A stretch of 64,000 nucleotides of DNA from Oreohelix idahoensis (Eukaryota; Mollusca; Gastropoda; Stylommatophora; Oreohelicidae). Both the position numbers and the translations under genes were made by a program. The stretch lies in the NCBI GenBank assembly GCA_024509875.1, contig JAMPIV010019875.1:363501-427500 (forward strand), given 5' to 3'. The notes under the pieces are model-generated. The model did not search any database and was not told the origin of the DNA. It saw only the letters and a program-made list of their open reading frames with translations. Shown here in pieces: positions 44,921 through 57,429 of this stretch (the stretch's first letter is position 1; every line of letters starts with the position of its first letter).

Positions 44921-47018
44921 ACCTTAAACCCACGGAATATAAACTAACTTAACACACAACAAATAACATGTAAACATAAATACATGTAAAACATAAATGC
45001 ATATAATACAATATATGTGTTGTGGATAGAGTGTTGTAGAGAAGGCTCTTGAATAATGGTTCAGCTTGTAAAGAAAATAAACTGCCACTTTAATCAATTT
45101 TAAATCTTTGTTTTAACTTATTACAAAGTTTAATACTTTCGAGCACATCAGAAGATCCACCGATGAAATATATGTTCTTCTCTGTTCAACAACACTGTAG
45201 TACTTGTTCAGCAAGATAAACAATTGCTTCTGTGTAACACTGTCTGTACTGCGCAAAAATGTCACCAAGCGCTGACCTGGATACTGCATACACTTGCTAG
45301 AATAGGTCAAGCTGACATCGACTGTAGGTTTGTACTGCACTTATACACTGGTGTAAATGTGTGTCAAAAGAAACGTTCTGGTAACTCTAGATGGCTTCTC
45401 AATATGAAGACTGCGAAGGCTGGACCCAGGAATCTGGCCTACCACTGTAAAGATATGGTAAAGATAGGGATCTACTGTACTACACGGTGAAGGACCCGAT
45501 GAGAGACTTCCATGTTTTGGACAGCACTTGTCATTACTGGAACCGGTTTCCCTTGAGGCTCCAGGAGGAGCACGACATCTGCGTTACCACTGTATGATTG
45601 AAAGATGTAATCTACGTGGGAACTTGATCAACTACCCAACCTTGCGCAGCGCTGTATCTACTGGTCATGTAGATGTAGTGTGAGAGTGGAAGCAACGCGA
45701 ATGGTGTACTGTTCTATGTAGTTGACACTAGATAATACTGCACTCACACACTCTTATACGAGTCAATGATGGCTGGAACTACAGCTGACGTTTTTTCGCA
45801 CCTTTTATTAAGGACACACACACTTGACGTGAACATCTGCATATGACAGTACATGGTTGACAGGACATCATCATATTGCATAATTGAGTAGCAACATCAG
45901 TAGTGTATTCAAGCAGCATATGAATATATATTATGGGACGACAGTAGGCAGACGTTCTAGTTGTCTGTCGTCGCATACTCAGTAAATGTACATACATGAA
46001 TAGTAATAGCGGTTCGTTGCTAGAACCTTTTCTTGACAGAAATAATGTTATTTCATAATAACGGAGTTCCTTGATAGTAAGATCTCCGATCCACTGTCTG
46101 ATAATAAGAGTTAGATTCTGTTCTCAGGCCAGTGATACACCTTAACGACAGTACTTCAAAAATGGCCACCTTCTTTGAGCTTCACTCACTCGTCCAACAG
46201 AAGGATAATAATAAAGCCAAAGTTAATTCAACATTTGAATATATATATAACTTCATAGAGTTTTCCATCTAGCTCTACATTAATAAGGTTGTTTCATGTA
46301 GATAGGAATACTAGTGGAACCTGTCATCTTCAACTGTGCATATGGACGACCAACGACGTTCAAACTAGGTTGTCATCTAAACCTAACCAAATGGAGGTCA
46401 TCAAAGAAAAGAGGGTCTGGCTTTACCTGGAGTCCGAATTTAAACATAATAAAGTACATGAGAAGAAGCTCTGACACAATACTCTCGCAGAGACATTCCC
46501 TCCTTATGGAAAAATCATCCACAAATCACTTTTTAATCATAACAGGACCAGCCCTAGAAAAACACTCAGCCATTATCGGCGGCTACTTCGGAACTCTCTA
46601 CAACCCAGTAGGACTACGAATACCTGCGCCAGATTCCGGCACAAAGAATATAGTCCGACCTAAACATACAAAGATATACAATATAAAACTGAATCTTCTT
46701 GCACTAGACAAGTAGTACACATGAATTCGGACCATCAACATTCCTGCAAAAACCTTAAGCAAGAACAATCTGTTTCTAGCTATAATGGACATAAAAATGA
46801 CATAGGTCTAGATTCCTACGCCGTTCGATATACAGAAACGAAACAGGAACCGATAACTCAAAGAATAAATACACATCGACTATTCTGAGTTCTCTCCCAT
46901 TAGCTAGGAGTCGTAAATTCATAAATAAATATATTTTTATCAAACAAATAGTTACATTTTTCATTTGTAAGCGTACCGACAGTAATCTGTGCAACGTACA
47001 AAAAATATGAGCGCAACA
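44921..47018 (-). repeat. E6 5' LTR (about 2.1 kb)
   Basis: The sense strand starts TGTTGCGC at 47018. It matches the 3' LTR from 38436 down to about 36975, then continues for about 570 more bases, not present in the 3' copy, to the primer-binding-like site at 44920. The end is placed by that site. Open frames inside the LTR look spurious. Confidence 0.8.
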
Positions 47019-48200
47019 GTAGGCTCCTCACAAAAGTTACTTCACAAAGAAAAGAGTATCAGCATTGAACTCGATAAGCTTAATGAAGCTTTATAGATAG
47101 TCTGTCACGCACAAGTGGCTCAGATTCAAGAACTGACATCTGACGTTTCTCGTATGAGATTGAAGGTTAATATGACAAAAGTGACACACCAGGAAACAAA
47201 ACGTTCTTGGAGGCAGTTGGAAAGTACAGTGGCAGCTCTTGAACTTGAAAATCAAGAACTCGGATGCCTTCAAAATCAACATGAAAATTTGACTCATGAT
47301 AAGGTGTCTTCAGTTGAGTGATTACTCATTGCGGAGAAGAGTACAAATGCAAACCTCGAAGAAGTAAATAATAGGGAGAGTGAAGAAATTTCATTCAAGG
47401 AATTGGAAATTTCTAAGTTAAGAATAATGGTTGATGGTTTGCTGAATGTTGTGTTACACAAGAATATATTGTCACTCATTAATTATGATAAAACTACTGT
47501 ACAACATGCCAGCGGTACCAAATGTGATACTAACGGGTCAGCACGCTCTAAAAAGTAAAGAACTCATGTCGAGACAGATATAACTTCCCTCGAAATCACT
47601 CTAATGCCAGTGTTTCCAGTCGAAACAATACTGCCTCTGTGAGTAAGTCATGGCGACAGGCTCACAGTGCATCTAATCTTAAAATTACAGATGTGGTCGT
47701 CAGGGGTGACGCAAAATTTACTAATAAGAGTCAGATTGGTGCACCTAATGTTGATGGACACGGTGGTACAAACTTACTTGGTCAGACTATAACCATTACA
47801 TCTGTTAAAACAGTACCTTATGAGCAGTCTTCTACGATATCCTCCAAATCGACATGTTTGAATACAAATAGGCATCTTACTTAGCGCCATCAGTACGATG
47901 CATCATATTATAAAAATACGACATGCACGAGAAATATAAATGACCATGTTTCTCATTTGACCGAGGGTTCGCACCACCCCTGCACACAGTTTCATGCTAA
48001 TAGGATGCCTTATGGTGGTAATAGTGCATACTCAAGCACCGTACTAGTGCGAAATCTGCCACCCCGCATTACGTGGCGCAAACTGGGTGAATTTTTTTTC
48101 AATTCACTGCCGACGTAAAATGTGTACGTCTTTTACCTATCAACAATTTCAATGATAGGGAGGCAAATATTTATTTCTAATATTTATTTACTGTTTACAG
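47019..48200 (+). pseudogene. E7: decayed coiled-coil, Ser/Asn-rich and RRM-like coding fragment
   Basis: The plus strand encodes a coiled coil (47115-47500, frames broken) with blocks such as RQLESTVAALELENQELG and EISFKELEISKLRIMV. A Ser/Asn-rich part follows (near 47590-47660). Then comes a segment starting TVLVRNLPPRITWRKLGEF (48038-48095) whose first six residues fit the RNP2 strand of an RNA-recognition motif; the fold continues after a T-run as CVRLLPINNFNDREANIYF. A TTTACTGTTTACAG splice-acceptor-like site follows at about 48188-48201. I do not recognise the gene. It could be host exons or an unusual gag. Confidence 0.45.
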
Positions 48201-48586
48201 GCCTCGAGTTTCCCGTCCTTATGTGTTATAAATGCTTACTTTCGAGACTATTGTTTTGATGTGCAATTGATACATGATTCAGCACTACACAGATTTTATT
48301 GCTTTCTTGTGCGCGGTTATCTTTTATTATCCTTTTTGTTTCAGATCTTGACTATCTCACCTGCTGGTTTCGTACGGTGTCAGATGGTATAACTTCATTT
48401 ATTTGTCAACGTACGTTGCTTGGCATTCCTTCATCTCACATTTCAGGTATCTCCTAGAGAACAGAGTCACACATGTTTGAATGATGAGGAGGGGACTAAT
48501 GAAGATGATTTACAGGTTGAACATATTGACAAAGAATCTTTTACAAAGATGCAAAGTGTGGATTATTTATTAAGAACATTTTTTCA

Positions 48587-49250
48587 GGTTCGCAGTCTTT
48601 TGGATCTTGTCGGATTCTACAGAAAGTTCTTACCTAATGTTTCAGAAATTACTTGTGTTATGTCTTCGTTATTAAGGAAGAACTCTCCAAATAAGATTGT
48701 TTGAACTTATTCTTGCGATAAGTCATTAAATTTAGTGAAATCTTGTTTATCTAAATCACCAATTTTAAGATAGCCTGATATTAGACTTCATATTATCCTT
48801 AAGGTCGACGCCTCTGCTTCGGGGATAGGTGGTACAATGTTGCTGAGCTTCGAAGATAATCTTCATCCAACTCTATATGTCAGTTGAAAACTGACACCAA
48901 CAGAAAAAAATACACCATCGTTTTGCGGGAATTACTCGTGGTAGTGTATAGTTTTGCAAAATTGCAACGCTATCTTATTGGCGAGGTTTTCGTCCTGGAA
49001 ACGGACCAACGAGCCTTGTCTTACCTCAAAACGGCTAAATTTCGTAATGAGAAAGCAGCCAGAGCAGTACTCGCACTACAGCCATACGACTATGAGATAC
49101 GAGCAATCAAATGCAGTCAAAACGTATTGGCGGATGTTCTATCTCGTTGTGTAAAAGACCCACAATCAGCTAACAACACTGAAAATACAAGTACTGTTGT
49201 GACGTTACAGCAAACTAATCCACGAAATTGTCATCAGAGTAACAAATAAA
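48587..49250 (+). pseudogene. pol: E7 RT tether and RNase H fragment
   Basis: Pieces encode RSLLDLVGFYRKFLP (tether) near 48590-48640, KVDASASGIGGTML near 48805, then RNase H from 48884 (ELLVVVYSFAKLQRYLIG, ETDQRALSYL, ADVLSRCVKDP). Stops and shifts separate them. Sequence is closest to E8 (55517-56126). No RT core is left. A stop after a short tail is at 49249. Confidence 0.75.
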
Positions 49251-49548
49251 CAGTGAACAACATGTGCACAGATGTCGCTGAATATGCTTGTTCTTGTTTG
49301 AGTCTGATGAGTTACTTCTGCTGCTTCGTAACGAATACTTATGAAGACCTTGATGAACACAATGGTTTCACACTATCATATTTTTTAAGCAATAAGATGG
49401 AAGAAATCGCTCATTGATGACATTCACACTATTTGCTTCTATGGACCATGATCACTCATAACATGACGATGATGAATCCTGAAATCGCCGGTTGCATCTT
49501 ATACCTTGTATTGCTCAGCTCATCAAATAGATGTCAAGAATTTGATGT
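49251..49548 (+). other. Non-coding spacer before E8
   Basis: No coding sequence; it does not match the E8 3' UTR, so E7 does not obviously share this LTR. Confidence 0.4.
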
Positions 49549-50843
49549 TGTTATGATTACAATTTATAACATATCTGTCGATATCAAATAAGGCTCTATT
49601 AGGGTCCATGTTGTTGATGTACTGTATCCATGGGTTACCCATAAGTACGTCATTGCCTTTTGGGGCAGAATAGCAGAAGTCTACCGGTCTAAAGTTAGCA
49701 GAAGTGGAGGATTCTTCTGGTCCTTTTCTGTGTGTATTTCAAGGTGGACGGACGCATATATGTCGAGCTCCTAGGTGTTTTAATTTCTACAGATTCCAAA
49801 AGTGTTTCCACCTCTAGATCGCCCATATACCTCAGAGGGTCGATGCTAGATTATTGTGAGAATGGAATTCTGATTATGATGCACGTGAGTTGTGAACTTT
49901 AAATAAATCTGCATGAAAAATGTCAATGACATTGTGTCTGTAGCAGACTGTATAGCAACGCTAGAGACTGGCTACTTCATGCCATTATATCAGGATCATA
50001 TCTTCTATGAAATAATTGGAGCTTTGAGCTGTCAAATAAAATGTGTTGTCCAAACGTCCAACCTGGCCTTTGCCGCATCTTTGGTGTTGTAGTTTAAGAG
50101 TGTGTTCGGCACTTCTGCCTGTCATAATTAAATTTATGCAGAGGAGCTCAACCGAAATCATATCATACTACATATATAACAAGTGACGTAACAATGAAAG
50201 TCGCAAGAATGGGGGCCATGCCAAAGGATCGTTGATCTACAGCTTTAAAAGAAAGTGGAGAGAAATAGATCTAGTCGTCGAATTTGATTTCATGCATTGA
50301 TGTAAAATTCCAAAATGGCGAATTTCATCGTCTGCTAACCTGTGAGAGGTTATACGACCAGTATTTGCAGTGTATAGTTTCCAGCTCAAGGCTGAAGTGG
50401 AACATATTTCAAGCATCAAGTTTTTACTACATGCTGCTACGTTTGAAAATTTATGTTTGATGCCCGAAGATGGCGATTATAAAGACTACGACAGACCAAA
50501 GCGAAGGCCTGTTCGAATCAGCTGTTCGTAAAGCCTAGGCCTAACCTGGTCTACGCTGTTTGGTTTTCATCGGTCCTTGGAGGAAAAGGCGTTGGAACCA
50601 GGAGGAATCTTTTTCATTGCAAATCAGATAAGTGAATTGTTAGTTAAATACATCCTGTGGTGCTAATTATCTTGTTTACCAGGGTTCTTTTCTCATGGCA
50701 GATGTATCTCTGTGCATTTTATGTTCCTGTAATAGCAGAAGGATGGTGGGACTTGTGAATTTTTGTTTAATACCATAATGTATGGTCGAGAACGATTCAT
50801 AAGCGTTTTTTAGGGTTTGGTTTTTGATTTTCTCAAATAGCGG
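49549..50843 (+). repeat. E8 5' LTR
   Basis: Starts TGTTATGATTAC, like the right LTR at 57430. Identity is high to about 49884. Then 236 bases (49885-50120) are present here but not in the right LTR. Homology resumes at GTCATAATTAAA for about 70 bases. The end is placed before GCCGGCATTACAAAGCT at 50845, which also occurs at 25312. Confidence 0.7.
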
Positions 50844-50844
50844 G

Positions 50845-51363
50845 GCCGGCATTACAAAGCTGAGAGTTATCTGCTGCTATTTAGATTACCATTACGTTTA
50901 TTGGTCTAGTTGTGAAGTACTGTTAATTGTAAAATTTTGTGTTTTTTGTCAAGTTCAGTGTAATTTTTTATTCAGTTTTCTGCATTATTGTTTGTACTAT
51001 TGTTGTTCTAATCTTGCTGTCCCTAATTTATTAGATGTCATACATGTTGTAAGCTCGTGCTTGTCTTGTCATATGTGTGATGGAGCTGCATTTTATTCAG
51101 TTGTTCTACAATTCAGATATTACTGCCTTATTTCTTCCTTGGTATTATCTTCATTTAGCACTTATCACTGTATTTAATTATCTTGTTTATATCTATTGTC
51201 CTTTTTATTGCTCCTAAATAACATCTGTAATATTATTTACTATTTCATGCAATTGGGTGAATTTGAAGTGGTGAAATTATTATTCAATATATTGCTCACA
51301 TATTGATAATATAATATATTTACATTATTTGTTGGCTATTGAAAAGCACAATAATTGTAAATC
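50845..51363 (+). other. E8 5' leader
   Basis: T-rich non-coding stretch from the putative primer-binding region (GGCCGGCATTACAAAGC) to the gag start. It aligns loosely with 25312-25745. Confidence 0.6.
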
Positions 51364-53606
51364 ATGGCTACCCTGAAAGATTTAGTAAAGGATGGAAAAG
51401 ATTTTGATTTGGAAGGGAAGCCTTAAAAACTTATGTAGACAAAAACTTAAGAGACAAGAAGAATTGGCTGAAAAAAGAGAGAAGAAGCTGGTCTAGTAGG
51501 CTCATGAACATATTAGTGGGTGAGGCACTTAATGCAGTTTGTACTTTGGATGATCAGACTAGAAAAGACTGTGAAGCTGTAAAGGCCTTGCTATTGAAGA
51601 AGTATCAATTGGATGAAAATGGCCACAGATTGAAATTTAAGTCATTATTGCCAGATTCAACAGTAGATTTTACTGAATTTATCTCATCTATAAAGCTTTA
51701 TTTTTCTAGATGGGTTGATTTGTCCAAGATTGAGAAAACATTTGAGGGACTATTTGATTTAATTCTGAGAGACAAGGTTTTGTTTTCTATTAGTGGAGAC
51801 TTTATGTCATTCCTGCAGGAGTGGAAACCAGAGAATTTGTCTAACCTTGAAACTCTTGGTAGGCAATTCCAAGTTTCACATCCTGGTAGCCTGAGTAAGA
51901 ATAATGTTACGCACAGATCATTTTTTCCTAAAGTCATTGTATGATCATTTTTTGCTAAAGACATTGTATTATTAGATTGACTGAAATGTACACTTTAATT
52001 TCTTTCGGTCAAAGCTACATAACTCTGGATAATTGAGATTATCATTTAATATGATGTTACCTCCTCTTGTGACGAGACACGTTCGGTCCATATTTTTTTT
52101 GAACGAAATGTGATCATTCTCCTTATTTGGTAGTATCGGTCAACTGTTGTTGGAATGTCTGAAACCAGTGTTGAGGTCTCTGTTCATGTCCATATAAGGC
52201 GCGATCTAGTTAAATCTGTATCTCGAATGTTCCTAGATCGTCTTGTTTGGTTGACTATTCAAGTGTATAGGTTCTGCGCATGTCCGGACGCGAGGCGTCT
52301 GGGAAGTTTTCTTTATCTTTGGAGACGATGTAAAGTTGTGAAGCAGAGAAGACGCGTTTTATCGTCTCTGTGATTTTGTTATGGAATTAGGAGCCTTATT
52401 GTGAGATAGTTAGCTTACAAGGTCCTTCCCTTGAGTATTCTAAAACGCCTGGAGGCGTATGTTTTCTGTGGTGTGGATTTTCGAACGAAGGTAATGCCTC
52501 ATTTACATCCAATCTGTAACTTTACTTTATGTTTGACAATGGTCGATCTCTGTTCACGTATGCATTACAGAAAGGGAGGTTCTTCTAAAAGAAGTCACGC
52601 CCCAGGTATCTTCATACCTGAGATCTATATGTACACGGGTCATACTCAGCCCGAAGGACAGTTCTTTGTTCTATGAACGTCGCTGTGTGTCAGCGATTAT
52701 GCCTACGTCAAGGTTAGACTTAGGAATGCCTGTAAAGGTCAGTTTGACCTGCACTCCTGGAATGCCATCCTCGTGCGACTTATGATTTGACTCATTTAGC
52801 ACATCTGAACAGTAAGAGGATTTTGTTGATGTACTTTTGTATTTGGAGCCAACCATATAATCCCCTTGGCGCCATATCATCATCTTTAGAATATGCCAAA
52901 TGCATTGATGAACTATGTATGCTGATATTCGTGAATGTCATGACTTTGCCCTATTGTGAACTGGTTGTACGTACTTGTACCTGTGACGTCAAAATAAATG
53001 ATGAAAAAACGCCCAGAGCAGTTTACCCATTTATGACTTCACATGTCGTACCCTTCGTGCTGTAACTCTGTGAACTACATCACTATTATACACAGCAACA
53101 ACAACAACACAAAACCAGATAAGACACCCTACATCTTGAACTATAATACCAGGTGTCGATGGGGCAGGTACTGTGACAGGGCTAAAGATTTTCCAACGAA
53201 ATTGGACTTATACCTATAACGTCCATGGTGGTCAGTTCTGCCGTTATCATTTATGAAGCAACACGATAGCGGCCATATCACCAAAGAGGAGCAAGCCCTA
53301 AATCCACCCTTATCAAATAACATTAAGGATTCCTTGCCAGTGGCATCTGCTAGGACTGTAAATTATAATACACCTAGGGAAAGATCAAACAGCATTGACA
53401 AAAACTATAGAGTTAATCAGAATCATAACTATGACAATAACAGAGGCAGGTATAATTTTAACAAAAGATTTCAACAGCCTCAGAGAAATTATAACTCTTA
53501 TGATGACGTATATTATGGACAACAGTCATCTTTCAGATCCAATGATTATCAAAATAGAGGAGGATATAATGCCAGATCAAACAGAGGACAAAGGTCATTT
53601 TATTGA
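51364..53606 (+). pseudogene. gag: E8 gag, interrupted by a solo LTR
   Basis: ATG 51364 starts MATLKDLVKDGKDFD, matching the family N-terminus, but stops follow within 20 codons. Capsid is readable at 51504-51900 (LLLKKYQLDENGHRLKF, FTEFISSIKLYFSRWVDLSK, FLQEWKPENLSNLE). A 1411-bp LTR (51905-53315) splits it between SKNN and IKDSLPVASA. The tail at 53320-53606 is Asn/Tyr/Arg/Gly-rich like that of E6 and lacks a zinc knuckle. The coiled coil is largely deleted. Confidence 0.8.
51900..53320 (+). mobile_element. 1411-bp solo LTR with 5-bp target duplication AATAA in E8 gag
   Basis: 51905-53315 starts TGTTACGCACAG and ends CCACCCTTATCA. AATAA flanks it on both sides (51900-51904, 53316-53320). 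The gag reading resumes in register across one copy of the duplication. The start resembles the E6 LTR start (TGTTGCGCACA), so it may be a related family. No coding sequence of an element is inside. Confidence 0.85.
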
Positions 53607-53735
53607 AATAATGTCAATTCTTTTAATAATAGAGGTTCTCAACAGAACAATAATTTTAGACAGTCGAGGAACCCTAAATGTTCAAATGCTGTCATACATG
53701 CGGGTGACAATAATACAGTTCAAACTAATGTTGGT

Positions 53736-54281
53736 TTGGCTTCTGCTAATTCATGTAGTGTTGATTTATCCAACAGTGCTAACTGTACTGAATGTAACTC
53801 GTTATTTCAGCTACAGGGAGTTTCAAGGCTTCTATGTGGACATCCATTGCCAGTGATGTCCTCATATTATGGGACAGGATCAGTGGTATTTGATAAGGGG
53901 TTTGTGGACAACCAACTTGTTTCAGTACTCAGTGACACTGGGTCAGCCACTGTGGGAGTTCGCAGTGCCTTAGTGGACCCTCCTGATTATACAGGCGAAG
54001 ATGTGCAATGTATTACATTTGGGGGTACAGTGGAATACTATCCCACTGCATAGGTGTTTTTGGATACCCCTTACTTTACACGCAGGACTATAGTATGTCT
54101 GTTGTCGAAACTTGTTGCAGGGATAATTTTAGAGAATGTCCCTGGTCTTCATGAATGTACTGCTTATGATATTTTGAGGTTGCAGCAAAAACGACATGTG
54201 TATGCTTTTAGGGTTGATAATACCAGATCACAGGCTCTCAGGCATGTACATACTTCAGTTACATGTTCGGACCCAGAGTGA
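53736..54281 (+). pseudogene. pol: E8 CCCH motif and aspartic protease
   Basis: Open frame 53736-54053 followed in phase by 54054-54281 after a TAG. The C-x2-C-x13-C-x-H motif is at 53784-53843 (C17, C20, C34, H36). The protease active site DTG is intact in VLSDTGSATVGVR, followed by VQCITFGGTVEYYPTA, where the stop falls, then FLDTPYF and GIILENVPGLHECTA. The acidic linker continues in another frame to 54573. The layout is identical to E6 residues 488-640. Confidence 0.8.
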
Positions 54282-54573
54282 CACAGTTATGAGAAATAGT
54301 AGTGGTGATGACAATAAATTTCTTTCTCCCATAATTGAGGAGTCCTTTGATGATGGCCAAAATAGTGATGAATCATCAGATGTCTATTATGACTCATATG
54401 AATCACCGGTTGCAATTGATACAATGACAACCCCATCCAGCGTGAATGATGTGATACCCAGCATTGTTGATAAGAGTGTTGCTACTATGGGACCTTCCAC
54501 ATCCATCAGTGATGTTGTGGTGCCAGACATTGTTAATGTCGAGGTTGGTCTCAGGTTAAATGTTAGCTGGTAG

Positions 54574-55028
54574 TATACTATTCAGTCAAAACTATATGTT
54601 TGGCTGTTGGTTTTCTTTTTTGCAATTATCTTTTTAATGCATGATTTTTCCTTTGCTTATAGGAACATCATTGATATTGAAGTTATTTCAGCTTTTCTAT
54701 TTCAGATGCTGACATCCCATGATTTCATGTTGTTTGTATTAGCTACTACATTGTGTAGTGTGGCGGTTTTAATAATGCTTTTTCTTTCTTCAGATGGTAC
54801 AGGTCGTGTTACAGCAGTTGCAGTGCATAGTAACGTTATACTTGTTCCTTTGCAGGGATGTGAATGCTTTCTTCCCTCTAATCATGTACGGGAGATGTTG
54901 TTTCCCTTTGGTACTTATGATGATGCTAATAGGATTGTGCATCTTCATGCTTGTGTGTGTAGAATGCACACATCTAAAGACTATACTCTGACTATGTGAT
55001 ATGCACATTACTATGCTGAGCATCTGTC
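54574..55028 (+). other. Non-coding sequence replacing integrase and early RT in E8
   Basis: In E6 about 2.3 kb separates the corresponding points (protease linker to RT palm). Here only about 455 bases remain, with no integrase motif in any frame. It is T-rich and contains CTTATAG and TTCTTCAG pyrimidine-AG stretches. Origin unknown. Confidence 0.6.
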
Positions 55029-56126
55029 TTGGTAGATTCTCTACTTTTTAGACTACCTACTGCTACCTTCTTTACAAAGTTTGACCTGTTAAAAGGCTAT
55101 TGGCAAGTGCCACTATCAGACAAAGCTAAGCCTTATACAGCTTTCGCTACACCTTTGAGTTTGTTTCAGTTCAATTATATGTCTTTCGATCTTGTTAACG
55201 CTCCTGCATTTTTTGTTCGCATGATGCGTAGACTGTTCTCTGATCGTGAGGATGTAATCACTTACATTGATCACATTTGTTTATTTCGTTATTATTCGGA
55301 TGAACATGTTATCGGAATTCATTCTTTGTTAAATATCTTACACTTTCATACCATTACTGCTAGACCTTCCAAAATCAGAATAGGATTTACTGAAATTTCT
55401 TTTCTTGGTCATAAAGTAGGAGGTGGGTTTTTAAACCTGAGGATTCCACTATTTCTAAAATTCTTAATCTTGAAATTCCTCGAATAAAAAAAAAACAAGT
55501 TCGCAGTCTATTAGGCTTGGTAAATTTCTATAAAAAATGTATCCCTAATTTCTCAGATATGACTTTAGTTTTGTCATCGTTAGAAAAGAAGAACTCACCA
55601 AAAAATATAATTTGGTCACATGCATGTGATGTTACTTTAAATTTGCTTAATATGTGCTTTTCCAAATCACATATTTTGAGATTACCTGACGCTCGATATC
55701 CCTTTATTCTCAGAGTCGACGAGTCGAATACAGGCATCAGAGGAACATTAATGCAAGAAAGTGAAGGCCACATGCACCCTATTATATATGTAAGCCGGAA
55801 ACTTTCGCCCACAGAGCAGCGGTATCCCATTGTCGAGAGGGAGCTGGTAGCAATTGTTTTTTTCTTTTAACACACTACAACGATATCTGATGGGAGCCCG
55901 ATTCACTCTGGAGACAGGCTAAAAAGCTTTGGCATACCCCAAAACAGCGAGATTTACAAATCAAAGAGCAGCTAGAGCCTCGCTCGCATTACAACCTTAT
56001 GATTACAATATCAAAGCCATAAAAGGGAGCCAGAATGTTTTGGCAGAAGTTCTTTCCAGGTGCGTGACAGACCCTATATCACCTATTAACTCTACTGGTA
56101 CGGATGATTTACAGAATTCAATCTAA
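55029..56126 (+). pseudogene. pol: E8 RT palm, tether and RNase H
   Basis: RT is readable from FTKFDLLKGYWQVPLSDKAKP through FNYMSFDLVNAPAFF to the active site YIDHICLF near 55265-55285, where the second Asp of YIDD is His. A shift near 55440 and an A9 run near 55486-55496 precede the tether (RSLLGLVNFYKKCIP, 55500-55550). RNase H: RVDES near 55718, ERELV near 55838, a frame break near 55865, a TAG at the ETD position (55919), and AEVLSRC near 56050 where Asp is Glu. Both enzymes should be dead. Confidence 0.8.
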
Positions 56127-57429
56127 CACAAAAACATACATGGTGATGTCCTGATCAAGAATCTATTGAGTGAATAATTACGCAGTCGCATGACACTACT
56201 AAGATTGTACAGTGATAGCATTGCTGATATAAGAAAGCAACTCACACAGCAACAGGATGATGATGCATCATATAATACTTAAAATCAAGTAATATATCGT
56301 TGAACCCAGCGCACTTCATATAGAGATCGTGCCTTCATGACAGTACTTATATTCAAGTTACAGATTTTCAAATGTATAATGTTTAAAATGATGTCATTTC
56401 CAGACTTTTTTGTTACGAACTTGTGTTGACAAGATATTATGTTCTTCAATTAAAGGGACATAACTCGAAAATGAATGACTCAAAATCTCAAAGGGAGGTA
56501 ACACGGATATTTAATATGGAACTTATTTGTGATGGTTGACTACTGTGTTTAAAGACATTTGGATTCGTACTGACATAATATCGCATTGACAACAATCATG
56601 GACATGGTCAACGATGGATTTTAACATACGTCTAATGACATTATATAAACTTTGAGTAATTAACGGAATGACATTTCCGTAAAGACTCTCACTAATGTGT
56701 ATAATATTAAGAAGTGATTAATTTGAATTCACTACAGTTTGTTTAGTTTTTGACACAAAGTTATGTCACACTCACTAGACTTTGCAACATTGATGAGTTT
56801 ATACGCCATAGTATGACCTATTGATACAACACCTAGGCATAGTGTTATCTATTGACCACATTAATGTGTTACATACAGAATTTCCTTGCTACTCTTACTA
56901 TGAATATGATATAATAATAACATCATTCAGAGTTACACATAACTTTATTCATTTGACAAAATGTCGCAGTCACTCACCTTATTGGTTATTTGTCTGCCTC
57001 GTGTCATCTATTGTTTCCATTGCATTATTGTTAATATTAATGCTTTCCATTAAAATTTTTAATTCAGATGACATTAAGTGACTACCGTTACATGACGAGA
57101 CAAATATGTGTTTTAGACGGTGTGCAGTATGACAATGCATGAACTGATATAATCATTTCATTTTTTACATGGTGCATAATATTGTTATGGTTACCTCAAT
57201 TTGCTGTTAAATTGTGTTATGTCCTTTGTAGACAATGGTATTAGCAATCTTTGCTACCGTCCACACCTCCGGTGTTTAATTGCCTACTTTGTGGCACAAA
57301 CATGGGTGCTGTGCTATTTCATACTAACAGTGAAATTTGATGATACCATGTGTTCACTCCAGTGATGTTTATACTCACACCACGTAAATAATGAAAACTT
57401 CGTTTCCATTATTTGACGGGGGGAGTAGA
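56127..57429 (+). other. E8 3' untranslated region with G-rich polypurine tract
   Basis: No gene. The last 690 bases align with 57890-58612. It ends in ACGGGGGGAGTAGA directly before the LTR, a good plus-strand primer. Confidence 0.65.

Larger units (their letters stand above)
36910..47018 (-). mobile_element. E6: gypsy-like LTR retrotransposon with single Gag-PR-INT-RT-RH frame
   Basis: Minus strand: 5' LTR 47018-44921, primer-binding-like site 44920, leader with a six-copy 99-bp tandem array, gag start 43782, one nearly continuous coding frame to 38912, 3' UTR, and 3' LTR 38436-36910. It belongs to the same family as E1. The LTRs are nearly identical over about 1.46 kb. The coding frame has one shift near its start and one stop codon; the RT active site is altered. 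Confidence 0.9.
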
